Shown here piece by piece: positions 22,662-36,638 of a stretch of 64,000 bases of DNA. Below the pieces are notes generated by a model. It made no database searches. It saw nothing but the letters and a program-made list of their open reading frames with translations, and had not been told where the DNA came from. The stretch is taken from assembly GCA_004352715.1 (NCBI GenBank), contig SCFE01000074.1, positions 88,228 to 152,227 of the forward strand. Reading direction: 5' to 3'. The stretch's first letter is position 1. Each line of letters begins with the position of its first letter. The stretch is from Hofstenia miamia. Taxonomy: Eukaryota; Xenacoelomorpha; Acoela. The translations under genes were made by a program, and so were the position numbers.

Positions 22662-22832
22662 GACGAATTAATATACTATTGCTTCAGTGAATCATTAGAA
22701 AACTGTTAATTCACATTAATCACTGTCCATTTAATGAAGGATTAAATTTTCACATTGAAAAGACACGGACTTTTAGTAAAATAATAAAACAGTGAAATTC
22801 TATATTTTATACAATCGTGGACAAAAGTATTT

Positions 22833-23269
22833 TCAACAAAATATTAATTAATAAGATAAAACTAAAATTTTCATAATTTTTGTTGGAATGTAGCTTTTCG
22901 ATGAAATTTGGCAGGAATGTTTTGACCCTTCTCACTGATAATATTAGTAACTCCATTATACAAGGATTCATAAAGCTTATTTATTACAGGGGTATCTATT
23001 TTGTAGCATTCTTCCTCTGTGACGCTACAGAATTTGTGCTTTTGAGGCTTNTCAACAAAATATTAATTAATAAGATAAAACTAAAATTTTCATAATTTTT
23101 GTTGGAATGTAGCTTTTCGATGAAATTTGGCAGGAATGTTTTGACCCTTCTCACTGATAATATTAGTAACTCCATTATACAAGGATTCATAAAGCTTATT
23201 TATTACAGGGGTATCTATTTTGTAGCATTCTTCCTCTGTGACGCTACAGAATTTGTGCTTTTGAGGCTT
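22833..23269. repeat. 218-bp direct duplication around a single N
   Basis: 22833-23050 and 23052-23269 appear identical, with one N between. Most likely an assembly joint artefact. Open frames at 22880 and 23099 are the same frame counted twice. Confidence 0.85.
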
Positions 23270-23587
23270 TCATGGTTTTCTAACATATTCCATAGATTTT
23301 CAATTATCCATAAATCAGGTGACGTATACATATTTTTCGTTGTTGCAACCTACTATGTTAACAAACACTGATATTCTTAGTTTGTACTGTGGATAAGACA
23401 ATTGATTGCAGAATAAAGTTACTCCCGTTTTATTGAACATTACATCAGGGCTCTGATTCTAAGAGATAGCTTCGAAGCAAGTTTTCATTAAAAATATACA
23501 GGACTGTGGATGGCGAGCAGCTGTGCGATACGTTGACCCATTTTGTTGAAAAAGCAATAACTAGGGTTGGAACTATGCTGTGCCTAA

Positions 23588-23830
23588 ACTTGGCATACGA
23601 AAGGAGTGCATGGTGGAATGTCCACTCCCCGTCAGGTTTTCAAAATTGATTTTTGTTGGTTAAATCAAAAATTTTTCGATAAAAAATTTAAATACTAGTG
23701 TAGTGAAGTGCATTTTTATGGCCTACTTTTTAAAGTTTCCAAAATTTCGGAGGTCTCCTTGCTTTTTGGTGACTAGTTTGGACGTGAGTGCAATGCTCCA
23801 GCACGTCAAAAAATCCTGCGTATGCAGTTG
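23588..23830. mobile_element. MITE family B, copy 2
   Basis: Diverged copy of 22484-22661: GGCATACGAAAGGAG at one end, the shared CAGGTTTTCAAAATTGATTT and TTTTGTTGGTTAAAT core, and AATCCTGCGTATGCAGTTG at the other end. It carries an extra internal stretch of about 65 bp. Confidence 0.55.
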
Positions 23831-23858
23831 GCGGCGGTTGGGAGGCCTTGTGAAATGT

Positions 23859-24902
23859 GCTATTTCTTACAGCTAAATGTGCATTGTGGCGGCCTAGCTT
23901 TAATTGGATGTGCTTTCAAACTTTTATTCTTTGAAAAGTGCCATTCTAGTGTTTGCATAAATATAAATAATTTTCTTATTGATTTTTCTTAAAAATTAAC
24001 ATTGTTATCTGAAAGATAATAATTTTTTTGGGTCATTGTCTTTGAAATATGCTTACATGAAATATAAACAAAAGAATACGAAATTTTATTTTCAATAAAC
24101 CTCCGCTTCCCTAGGTAAAGTTTACACCGCACGCGACTGCTTTGCACCGCACACTAGGCAAAGTGGCCCACGCTCCGCCACTGATAAATAAAAGGAAATA
24201 ATGCAACCTCGATGCTTTTGCTTGTTATTTTGCCTTACATATAATAGCCCTACAGATATAAGCATACATGTTAACCTTAGGGCCCTGCGAGTCGGGTAAA
24301 CTCAGGTTCGAGTCGAGTCGAGTCGAATCAGAGAGTCAACTCGCGAGTCGAGTCGAATCTCGAGTCGAGCAGTCCCAAGTAGCTGACAGGCGAGTCAGAT
24401 TGAATCAAGTAAAATATAGAATTTTTTACGTCCGGAATTATTATTGTTTTCGCGCTGCGCACAGTGTTGCAACCATTATTAGATAACAACAAAATATAAA
24501 AATACAAATCAAAATATAAAGCTTGAATTCCGTTTTGCAAATATAAGTTTCTCGGCACTGGCGCCAGAGAGAGAATGACGGAGGTCATTGATCACAAATG
24601 TGGCAACAGAGTTCGTTNGCAAGCTATTTCTTACAGCTAAAGGTGCATTGTGGCGGCCTAGCCTTAATTGGATGTGCTTTCAAACTTTTATTCTTTGAAA
24701 AGTGCCATTCTAGTGTTTGCATAAATATAAATAATTTTCTTATTGATTTTTCTTAAAAATTAACATTGTTATCTGAAAGATAATAATTTTTTTGGGTCAT
24801 TGTCTTTGAAATATGCTTACATGAAATATAAACAAAAGAATACGAAATTTTATTTTCAATAAACCTCCGCTTCCCTAGGTAAAGTTTACACCGCACGCCA
24901 CT
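23859..24902. repeat. Duplicated ~275-bp block with hAT-like ends
   Basis: 23859-24138 and about 24623-24899 share nearly all bases, with a few differences (TTAAATGTG versus TTAAAGGTG type), so these are two related copies or two alleles. Copy 1 is followed by more sequence ending GCTCCGCCACTG at 24183, and copy 2 ends GCACGCCACTG at 24902. Both resemble the CAGTGGCG end of hAT elements read on the minus strand. A single N sits at 24618, just before copy 2. Confidence 0.6.
24278..24371. repeat. Degenerate GAGTC pentamer repeat
   Basis: After TAGGGCCCTGCGAGTCGGGT (which looks like a hAT terminus) come about a dozen GAGTC/GAATC/GACTC pentamers up to 24371. No matching right terminus is found before the N at 24618, so the element is probably truncated or interrupted. 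Confidence 0.6.
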
Positions 24903-24929
24903 GTATGATACGTTCATTGAATAGCATTT

Positions 24930-25640
24930 ATTGTAATGATATTTTAACCTTACAAGAAGATGTCGAAGAATTTCAAACATTATTAACAATAATTTGTTAA
25001 ATCTAAATATTGAAAAAGCTATATTAATGGTAATTTAAAATAGAAGAAATGAATCCACACAGGAAGGTGTTAAGATATGTAACACCGTCATTCAGGAATC
25101 ACCAAAAATAAAGTATTTGTGTGCAGTAATTGATAATAAATTGAACTTTGAAGACGAGGTAAACAATATCATAAAGAAAATGGCGTATGGGATAAGATCA
25201 ATTCAAAAATTTATACCAGTAGAATGGAGGGTAATACTCTTTCGATCACTTGTTCTTCCCCTTTCTTGTACTCATCTTGTTTATTAACGAACTTAAAGGA
25301 AAAACAAAATCAAAATTGGAGAACGTATTTAAATGGGGAATAAGCATAATTGGTAACAAAAATAAAATAAATAATCTGTAAATACCATCTAAGATCGTTA
25401 GAAGCTCTTCAAAATATTAGAAGTTTAGATATTTTGGAAAAAAATCGAATATTTCTAATTATTTAAATCAAAGAACAATTAAGTATAATAGAAAAGTAAT
25501 GAAAAATGGATCCCTAAATTATTCAATATCGCTATGGAACAGTACAAGAAATGAAAAAAATATACAATTCTTATGAAGAAGTGGAAAAACATGAATTTAA
25601 GAAAAAATATCATTTATCGGACTAATTATAGAATAACTCA
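24930..25640 (+). mobile_element. Degraded LINE, 3' RT region (Jockey/CR1-like)
   Basis: Frames broken by stops and shifts read LNLNIEKAILMV (RT palm/thumb), then KIKYLCAVIDNKLNFEDEVN, IIKKMAYGIRSIQKF and ILFRSLVLPLS. This is the usual KYLGV.ID..L.F..H......K......L......SL..P pattern after motif C in Jockey/CR1-type LINEs. The catalytic core is absent; the fragment starts just after a MITE copy ending near 24902. Confidence 0.65.
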
Positions 25641-25699
25641 AGAACAATAAGTGAAAAAATAAATGTAACCAAGAAACAAACATTTGCCGAGATAAGTAA

Positions 25700-28600
25700 G
25701 CTCATATGAAAAGAGTTACATTAACTATGTTTTTAATAAATTTGTAGACTTAGTACATTGTATATGTACATAAGAATTTAAATATATGTTGTTGTTGTCG
25801 TTGTTGACGGACTAAAGTTGATATGCATACATATATATTAATAAATATTCTATGCAAATCATCCAGTCAAATTCATAGTGTAGTGCTTATAGATCTCTAT
25901 GAGGCACAAGACACTATCAGTGGTGTAAGAGAAAAATGATTTGGGCCTAAGAAATCGACCCAATACCAACTCTGCAGCCTTCTATATAGTTGAGGCTGAT
26001 TCTGGCATAGTATCTGCTGGTTGAAACTATAAAAATGTGGGAGTAATTGTATCATACTTGTATGTCCTAAATAGCTCTATCATATTGAAAATATTTGGGA
26101 ATATCGCATCACATATTCCAATTTCTAAGAAATTAACACAAACAATATATAACTCTCCTGCAAAGGTGCATGCATAATGTCTTTCAATGAATCAACCATG
26201 ATACAATAACCTAACTCATTTATATATATTCTTATATCTTCTTACTTCTTGGTACTAGCCAAAAGTTAGCAATAAATATTACTCAACTTGAGTTGGGTAT
26301 TGGGTTGAGCCAATCTATTTGCAGCCAGTTCTGAAAATATGAAAATAAACTTTAAGCTGCCTAATGTATACATAATGATACAAACAGTTTTATAATGCTT
26401 TTCAAGCATTTTCTACAAAACTGTTAAAATATTTGGAAATCTTAGGATATTAATGCATTTATTGTGAATGCGTTCCTATGTAAGGGTGAACATTTGTGCT
26501 AAAGAGTATTACTCTACACCAAGAATTGGACAATATTTTCTGATTCTTAAAATTCATTCAAACAAAGTTCTCCCCAAACCTAAGGATCAGAATATTATGC
26601 ACCTTAAACCCAATGACATAAACCCATAGTTATTTATTTTTACTTAGAGAAATTGCCCAAGTCTCATTGCCATGAGCCGAGTCAAGGTCAGATCTTGCAA
26701 CCTGGAGGAATTTAAAAACGTAAGTTGAAAAAAGAGAGATTCTCCAATTTTATGGTGTTTTCAGATTCCGGATATTTTAATTACTTTACGAGTTCTAAGC
26801 CCTTGACTATATCTCCAACTCCATAAATTTATGGTTAATAATCAAAACAATTTTGAAAGAGTAAAAAATTAATGCATTTGATTGAACTTAGTATTCCAGA
26901 AGCAATTTGAAAAAATTTCAGAATAAGTTTAAAAAACTGCAAATTCTAAGTGTCAAGAACATATAGATGCGTTAAGAAACCAAAGCATTTGCAAATTAAA
27001 TGTCAGTTTTCATATTATTGTAAACACACAAGGAATATTGATTTTGCAAACTTTATATCCAAAATTTGCAAAATTTTAAAGTTAGTTCACCATTATCCGC
27101 TAATAAATCATATAATAATAATAGTTGATAGTCTGTTGAGTTGCATTTGCAAATAAAATTGAGAGATAACAAATTTGACTTTCTAACGTTTTAAACAGAA
27201 ATCTGATTGCAATAAATTAGAAGTATGCTTGCTTTGATGTCAACGAAACATGCCTAAAGATCAAAATTGTCTAAATGAAGCAGGAAGCCGACATTACATT
27301 CTGCTCCATAAACTTGATTGAAAAGTTAATGGAAACTTAATGAATAATTTTGAATATAATGAAAGGCATTTTTTAAGAATATTTGAATTTCCAAATACCT
27401 TTGTTCTTGTTAACACAAATTTCGACATCTATAGATTGCACCATGCGCTATTTATGTAAAAGTGGAAGGAAAAGTAAAATTCAAATATCACTAATATAAT
27501 TTTTCCTATCAATTATAAAATTTTTCGTACCTCACTGTATGTTAGGGAGATTCTGTAACATTTACATCTTTTGACTTTTGCCTTTAAAGTATGACAAGTA
27601 GTCCCACCCACTCGTTCTCTTCCTATATGACGTTTGCTAACATTATTTTCAAAATAATGTTGTTTTATTGCAAACTATGCGGTGGAAAAAATTTTTTAGG
27701 GGGCTGAATCAAAAAGTCCCCTGTGAGTTCAACAGGAAAAAATAATAGGGTTAAGATAACAAAATGAAGATAATTTGAGAACACGAGAAAAATTGCAACC
27801 ATGGTGAGTTAACGTCTTTTTAAAATGAGGTCTCGTATATATAAGCAAAGATGGGGCTCTTATAGAAATTAGCTTTTGCAAGCAAACGAGTGAACAAAAA
27901 ATAAATTGTCTTATTTCATTAAGGTAAATATTTGGTTGGATGTCATTTTATGCAGTAGATTTAATAAATTAAATGCAAAAATGTCAATTTGTCTCTCAAA
28001 TTTGGCATCTGTATAAACGATCCACTCAATGCTCCCAGAAGAGATAATTATGGCGGAAGAGACATCATCAAACGCCGCGTTCTGAGCAGTGTTATTGCAG
28101 GCTATTCAAACTGGTTACAAAATAGATTGTAATTAAATTTGTATGGTTCATCAATATAACTGGCGAATTGGCTATTGATGAATGTTTGAGATCAAAAACG
28201 TCTGAACTAAATACGCGTTTTTCAAACATTGCCAATTCAATTACTTCCTGTTTTATTTATTTAGTGCTAGATCATTTCATTAACACAAGTGAATTTTAGC
28301 ATGTTTGTACCTACTTTGCTAAAGAGTGAATTACGCTGCAATAGAAATGCATTGCTAATATTTTAAATATATTTAGTTATCTGGCTTGAAGTATGTAAAA
28401 AGCTGTTATAAGTTTGCATATATATTTCAGAAAAGTAAGGATTCTTTTTTGAAAAATTGCATTTAAATTTATACCTTGCAAAAACACTTGGTTGCTGCAT
28501 GCATTCCTAGTGGTGAAACACTTTCGAAGTAGTCCATTTCTTTGTATTTGAGGTTCTAGAATTTGATTAGGAACGAATTTCTAGTTTTCTCTGATGAACT

Positions 28601-30270
28601 TGTAAATAACGACACACGTAGCAAATTTGTATTATTTGTCAGCGCAACAGTTTTATAAATCCCATTGTACCAGTTTAAGTCAATAAGATGCTCTATGTGA
28701 ACTCAAATTTGCAGATTATTAGATTTCAACACTTTTAAAGTGATCTCAATAACTAAGTGGTATTTGGTATAAGTTGGCAACATCAAAAATCACATTTTGT
28801 TATTTGGAATAATAATGTTCGGAAACTAAGACACAAAATGTAAAATTTTGTACAATTTTCTTCAAAAAATACAGAAAATATTTTTAATTCGAAATATTTA
28901 AACCAAGTGGAATTGCATACTTGTTTTTTTTTCCTCAAAATCTCGAGAAAATGACACTAGTTGTGTGTTCTCAATGGTGTCTTCATGAAATTTTCATTTG
29001 TGCTTAAGCTGCATCCGCACTAAGTATATGAGGTTATAATTTTTAATAATTGTATTTCTTAAAACTAGGCCAAGAGCTATTTTAAGTAGACCCAACCCAC
29101 AAACAATTGATCGATGAGCCAAGTCACGTAGAAGGTAATTCTGAAAAAATAAGCAACAAAAATGGTTGAATAAATGAAAGATTACTTACAGAAATAAATA
29201 ATAGTAATTAATTTTAAACCAAAAACACTCCAAATTCGGGTTTTAGATCTGATAAATGAAATTTTATGATCTGTTAATTTTCAAATTTCCCAGTATTTTC
29301 ACTCGAACCGATAATTGTTCAATCCAACCGAGTAATGATAATTTGGATCAAACTCTGGATAATGGCAAACGGAAATTTAATTTTGGTATCTAGAATGCAA
29401 TTTCGTTACTATTTTTATAAACAAGTAATGGTATTTCTCGCTTTTGCAACCTAATAGTCGAATTACGAAAGGTGTAAGTTGCAGAATATTTTTTCTATTT
29501 ATTTCAACAGTTATAACTCAAAAACAGTCAACGCTATGCTCATTCTGACTTGATTGAGGAGAGTCTTCTCATTATCTTTGTTCTTAATCCGCGAACTGGC
29601 TCTGTTTGTGCGCACGGCACGCCTTAATGCGGTTTGGATATCTTGCACATATCAAGAAACAGTCAAAATTCGTCGTTGCATGCATGGGCTCAAAACCTTA
29701 TTAATACATGAACATTAGGCATGGAAAGAATTTTAATCTTTTTTAAATATTCGAAATTTTCAAAGAAAAATTGTTAATCTTTTCAAAAACTTAAGCCAGA
29801 TCAATACATTTTAATAAACATTTTCAATATTTTTTAAACATGCTCTCCAATAGACCTTCCCATGCCTCACGATTTTCAAATTTTCTAGGAGACTTGGAGA
29901 GAATTCTTTGTCAATGTGGAGAAAGAGTTTGTCCTTTTAAAATTGTTGGGGTTAGAGTTAGAGTTACTGGCGCAGTAGACAAATTATTTTTTATACTGGT
30001 CCTGTATACTATGGAATTTTTTGAAAAAAAATTTTAAATGTCAAAAAACGATTGTTGCACAAATGTGAATTGCAAGTGTCTAAATATGCATGCATAAAAA
30101 TTCTGAAAATTGAAATTCAACTGAAGACGGCATATCTGACTGGTGCTGTTCACTTTGAAACATCGGACTCGGGTGGCGCTATGTATACTGCTAGGAAATG
30201 CTTCATAATATACAACGTATATATATTTACTCATTCGTAAGCGATTGTAAGAATTTATATATATACATAT

Positions 30271-30339
<69 letters not shown>

Positions 30340-33220
30340 GCATATAAGTTTGCAAAGTTTTGAATCATGCTAAACTAATCTAGTTTGCTAAATGTGTGTC
30401 ACTGTATGATACAAGCTGCACGTGAAAGTTTAGTTGAATTTTATTGATGGAAGTTATTATTGTGAAATTTTCTAAGACTAGCATTGAAATTCAAATATGC
30501 TGAAATTATTAAGATACCTCGCTAATTCTTAATATTGAATACTAAAATTCAGACAATGTATTGCTAGCTTATAATGGAATTGAAGAAAATTCAGATATGA
30601 TTTTCTTTACTCTGATGATTTATGGACATGAAATGCTTTTGAAAAATCAATTTTCCGATTAGAATTACATAGGGACTTAAGATCTCTTTGCTTAAAAGAT
30701 AAAGTTATATCACTGACGTCATCAAAAGAATGTTTGATAAAAATTAATGACAATTGAAATATGAAAACCTCTCAGTACAGAAATCATTCCACTTAGTATA
30801 CACGAGTCTGCCCATTATATATAGATTTAGTAAATTCCAAGAATAATTTGTTTTGCTTTTTTCATTCTTAGGGAAACATATGTAATAAATACTTGTGAAT
30901 ATTTGTGTTTGAGGTAAATTTTATATCTATGCAAATCTCAACAAACATTTGTAAGATATGCCCTTGAATTTATGTTGGGAATTTGCACGAGAGCAAGAAT
31001 TCTTATTACATTTTAAAAACGCACCCATAATGAATGTTGAAATAATATGACACTGGTACACTGCATAACCACTAGCAATCGAATGTAACATGTACTTAGG
31101 GAAGCAAAAACTGCTTATTATCGCGATAATTTTGTTGTTACAATCGGATGTGTTGTAAGTTATGTATCTAGAAATGAATAGTCTTAGCAAACGTTCACTA
31201 AGCAAAATGTCAGTGTCCAATAGATCACAGTCGCTGTTTAGTGTGTAATTGAAATATATATAATAAAAAGACTGAATGTTTCTGCAGGTAAAGGTTTGAT
31301 CAACCGAGATATTTTAGTGTTAGTATTCTCTTCTCATTACTCAGGATTCTTTTCAGCATCTTACCGAATTCTTTATAACTGCTTCGTGCACAGATAATTT
31401 ATTTGATAGAATTACTGATTTCTCAAAAATGGAAAAATCGGAAGATTCGAAAAAATTTCCTATTAACACAATTTTACCATATTAATTTACATTTTGAGCG
31501 AACATGTTCGAAATTTGTTTGAAAATTTTTATATTTCGAGAAAAAAGCGAACACAATAAGCAAAGTACTATTAGACATCATTATATGCTGAGGTATTACA
31601 TTGCTTGTTTAAATATTCTACGGTGCACCCTCATGATCAATAATTTTATCTGTACAAACTGGCCATTGCAAAGGCTACTTTCGATTGTGTATTGTTGCCT
31701 GTGACTTCAATCATTCTTGTATTCAACTCAGGTATTTTGGCTTGATCTTTTAAAGTTTAGCATAGCTAAAAATTGGAAGGATTTAAATCAGAGGAACAAG
31801 CTGGATAGTTGTATTAAGAGGATGATCACTATCTTTACAGAAAATTGTCTTTTGGCTGATAGCCGATTTAAGGTGGTGCATATTTTTGCATGAACGTAGA
31901 AAGTCTCATTTAGCGTTTTCATTCTTTATCTACGATTGCATTAGTTTAAAAAGGATATTGATATTATCACTTATTTTGCCCATTTAGTCATCCATACCAC
32001 TAACTTTTCCTCTGTTCTAGTAACTGTGGGTTTAACTCCAAACTACTACATTGTGTGTTTATTCCCAAGTTGTTTATGTGAAAGGAAGAAAAAGAATCAC
32101 AGATAATAATGTATATATAAGACACTAAAATATCAATAGCATAAAGCAATAATATAAATGATCAGGTAGAATACTTCCATAGTATCCTAAGTTCCCAACT
32201 GAAGTAGATGCAAAGGAAGAAAATTTGCAAATCTTACATGGATTAAACCAAGACCTACTATTTAAGTAGGCCTCGATGAAACACTGCGAATGTAATTTTT
32301 TTGTAAGGAAAAATACAAATAACTGAAGTTTTGTGGAACCAGTAGAAGTTTGGATTGCCTAAGTAATTCAATCAATCCATCAACAATTACACGTACATGT
32401 CTTTATTATTGACAAAAACGAAGAAAACTACCCAAATCTTACAACGTAGTTGATAACTCACACCTTTAGAGATTAATAGGGAGATTAAGTAACAGTAAAT
32501 TTAATGAAATTTTAACTTGAAAAATACTCCAATTGTTACAAATTCCAGGAGATCTTTATGTTATAATTTCAGACCTTGATTTTGGTTTAATACAAAACAA
32601 AGATTAGTCAAATTAAGCCAGTACATTATTTATAACTTTAATTTTACCAAATCTAATTAAGTAATAGCTCTGTCATGTGTGAAGTAAAACTTTCATAGAT
32701 AAAACTTCAAAATTCTGGGTATATTTGTTAAAGATAGCTAAATCCTTAACCAATTTAGAAGCTGAAAATATTTCACCACCAAATTCGAAAGCGTAGTGAT
32801 CGATATAATTTGCCTACATGTAGTTTTCACAGACGTACTGATATGTTGAAATCCTGCAAGACCTTTTACTTAGCAAACTAATTATGTATTTGCAAAAACA
32901 GAAAAAAAAGAACAATATTTTGGAAGTGAAGTGAGAGAAGATCTTTTGATTTGCGCATTAAATTAACCACTGAAATTTTTCCACAAATGATTTCATGTAT
33001 TTGAAATAGATTGCGAAATCGTTGCTGCTCGTGTTTCCTACGCTATAACTGCATGCTCAAAACCATGAATTTTTCTTGAACATACAATTATATAAAAGTT
33101 TCTTTAGCCTCTCCAGTTAGAGATGTTTTTTAGTTTTTTCAACACTTGCAAGTGCATGGTCCTTATTCAAGCACTGAAAGTCGCTTTCGCAAAGGCATTT
33201 ATTAAAAATGATGCTTCACT
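25700..33220. other. AT-rich stretch without recognised genes
   Basis: Apart from the TA array at 30256-30346, nothing coding or repeated was recognised. Open frames are all under 100 codons and rich in Leu, Ile, Lys, Asn and Phe. Confidence 0.55.
30256..30346. repeat. (TA)n microsatellite, ~90 bp
   Basis: Near-uninterrupted TA with a few ATACAT and TTTATA variants. This is one of the few long arrays assembled without a gap. Confidence 0.92.
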
Positions 33221-33288
33221 TAACCTTATTTCTACTGGGTACTAAAACGAGCAAAATATAAACAAAAGAAATTCAGTATAAAAATATG

Positions 33289-33471
33289 TTACTTTGAGAA
33301 ATTGTCCATATAAATTTTTTCAGCAAAGAGATTGATACAATTTTTTTCAGGAAGTGGATTGAACAAATTTCCTGCAATGAAAAATTTCTGTGAGCCTTCA
33401 GGATCATTTTTAGGATATGTGATTGTGGTTCCAATTTTGCATTCCCCAATAAAATTAGGATTTAGTTTCAT
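33289..33471 (-). CDS. Small hypothetical ORF, 60 codons
   Basis: Minus strand, ATG to TAA, starting MKLNPNFIGECKIGTTITYP. Its amino-acid use (Gly, Pro, Glu, Asp, Cys) is more protein-like than the Leu/Phe/Ile/Lys-rich chance frames around it. No domain, no supporting promoter, and it sits alone in an AT-rich desert. It may be a chance frame or the end of an exon. Confidence 0.2.
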   Translation of the reverse strand: MKLNPNFIGECKIGTTITYPKNDPEGSQKFFIAGNLFNPLPEKNCINLFAEKIYMDNFSK

Positions 33472-33479
33472 GTTAACTT

Positions 33480-36417
33480 AATTAAAATTTATTTTAGATC
33501 AGAAAATTAAAAAGAAGAATTAAAAACATCTTTTCAAAAAAAACTAAATTTTAATGACAGTAAAAAGGTAAGTGGGAAATTTAAATTTGAAGAAAAAATT
33601 CGACTCATTCCTTAATTTTCAAAAGCAATTAAATATTATCATTAAAAAATTCAATTAAAGCTTTTAGCAAAATTTCTCAAAGGCTACACACCAACGCTAT
33701 AATGAAATCTTAATGAATTATTTTTTAGTCATTTTTGCTCTATACAGATATCAATGTATTTTTTTACTCAAGAATATTAAAATAAATGTAAAATTAAATT
33801 GACAACTGGATATAGAAATAATATAATAGAAACATTCAGGATAAAAATTTGAACATGTCTCTTCTAAATCCTCAATTCCTTATTCATTTAAATTTATTAA
33901 TAACAATATATGTGATCATTAACAATACTTGCCTTTAAATTAGTAAAAATCTCCATTTTGTAAAATTAAATACCTAAGCACTCAAAATAAGGACACCTTC
34001 ATTGATAAAAAAATTATTACCATGTAAATTTACTAAATATTTTACAAAAAGAAATACAAGAAATCCATCTTTTAAATATTTTTTATTATTGTAAGAAGAA
34101 GCAATTAAATTTAAAATTCAGCTAATCAAAAAAAGCATAATCCATATGATTTTGTTAACGCTTTTTCAGTAATTACTATGATTATATGCTGTTAAAGTAA
34201 TCTTTGAATAATCAAGATTTTTAGCACCGAAAAAATTGTTGATAAATAGTTTAAATATCCAAAGCTTTGGAATCAATTTGAAATACACCAATAATTTGAA
34301 TACATCAAGAAAAATTTATCAATGAATAATTGCTGCTAATGAACTCATAGTTTTCATAAATATTTTTTTATCAAGGCTGTTGAAGGGAGCAATGCAAGCT
34401 ATTAAGTCATCAAAAACATTATGATGCTTTCGATCAAAAAGTTGTAATGACTTGGAGTCGACCTCTATTTTTATGAAATACAAATAAATACAAAGTTACA
34501 TAAGAAATAACATTATTGCATACATTTTTTAAAAATATTTAAATCCAAAATAATGTTCGTTTATGGACTATAGCTCTTTGAGATAATGGCAAGTTAATCT
34601 TAATGACAGTTGCTTACTGCATATTATTATCATGTCATGTTATTTGAATGAAAAACATTAAAAAGTTTACATAAACAAAAGACTGAAATGCTTTTACTTT
34701 ACGAAAGCAGGCTACTAAATAGATAAAGAGCATATGGATAATTATCTTGAAAAGTATTTTCTCATTGTAAAAAGATTTTTAAAAGGTGTGAAGATAAGGA
34801 AGTGTAACAGTAGCCAAAGACTCATGCAATCGTATTGATTTTTGAGGTTTATCTTATACAAATACAACCAGCTGTTATAGTAAATTAAATAGCGTTTATA
34901 TTTTGCTGATTGAGGCATTAAAGCGATTTTTATGTTTTTGATGCCTTAACATGTTTACCATTTAATACTTTGATTTACTATTGCAATTTGTATTAGTCCA
35001 TCAAAAATTAAAGCTAATTTCTTGAAATATAAATATTTATTTAATAAGCAACCTTTGGGCATTTTTTTAAAATTTACTTAAGGCAAATATTATTCCTAAT
35101 TCTTTTTGTAAGTGTACAATATAATTATTTTTACTAGAAACATTGGATGTATATGAGAGTATATGTCTCCTATTTCACCAAGCATTTTTAGAATTGATAA
35201 CAAACATAATGACTAATTTCTTCTTTGATTATCTTTCATATAATTTTTAGTAAATCATAGTCACTTACATTAGCATTTGATTATTATGTAGCGAATTATT
35301 GTTGAGTTGGTTTAAAAGACGCATGCAGTTATCTGCATATTTATTTATGTCATTCAGTTATGAATTTTCATTTTTTGACATGATGGGTACCTTAACACTT
35401 TGCCGATCTAAGGTAAGCCACCGTTTTTCAAAATTTGTATTTTTGGGACAGAAGAGGTGTTCACTATCAGGGGTAGAAACACTGCGGGAGGGAGATCACC
35501 TGTGTACTCCCAATATTGTTTCTGAGCATACATATGGGCTTAGCCCAAAACCTAAATCGAATTTTTTCAAAATTAGTTCTTGAGATTCATTCGTTTACAT
35601 ATTTAAACGGGAGCACTAGCCTATCCATGGCTAAGTGTACGGAATGTGGGAACACAAAACTGCCTTCATTACGTGAATTCTTTAAATTTATACAAAAATC
35701 TAATGTCTGTTATAGTAACCAAATTATAATAATAAGGCGAAAATCTATGTAGACTGAGTTCGTTCGAATTAAAATTGTGTGCAGAAACAGCATTTTTTAT
35801 TAAACCTATTTAATACGACCGTCAGAAATATACGTAAAATGTAACGTGAGATAAAAATCATAGTTGAACGTATCTACTGTAAAATAATTGGAATTAAATC
35901 AAATTGTTTTCAAATAGTGAAAATTTTATAGCATATATTTGTGAAAAAATTCAGATTATTCCCTCGTTATTATAGCAATACCGGTACATATTATGCTCTG
36001 CCTCTTGAATTTTAAGTACAGTAAAAATATGTTTAAAATAGTTTTTGATAAATTTGGAAACAAAAATTGCTTGTGACATTTATTTTCCCAAAATCTACAC
36101 ACAACTTTACAAATGAGTTTGTTGCTAGCTGTCCACCTGCATGTAGTTGAGCCACTTGGAAGCGTATGTAACATAAATTCGGAATAAATAATTACTTGCA
36201 ATTAGTTTTATATCTTTCCCAAGTAACGAATCAACGGACATATGTTGCACTCGCAATTGTTGAATCTCCAGAGCAAAAATTACTTGGTATTCATGAAAAA
36301 TCATGTGATTCAGTATTATTGGAAATAAAATTAGGAATACTAAAACATTATTAGTATAGATAGTGTATTTCAATGTCAGTGAATTATAAATAATTGGAAG
36401 GAAAGTTATAGCATATA

Positions 36418-36452
<35 letters not shown>

Positions 36453-36603
36453 GCTATTTTCTATTGCTCTAAAATTCACACATAATTGAATTTTTTCATT
36501 TTTAATGTTTCATAAAACTTCACGATTATTTTTTGCAATGAAAACTAAGAAACAAGTGACAGGAAGAAACTAAAGTATACGTTCTCTATGTACCTCTAAA
36601 AAA

Positions 36604-36638
<35 letters not shown>

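Noticed and set aside
24268-24588. Ser/Arg-rich ORF (SRVESESQLASRVE) and its antisense
   Set aside because: Translation of the GAGTC pentamer array, not a protein gene.
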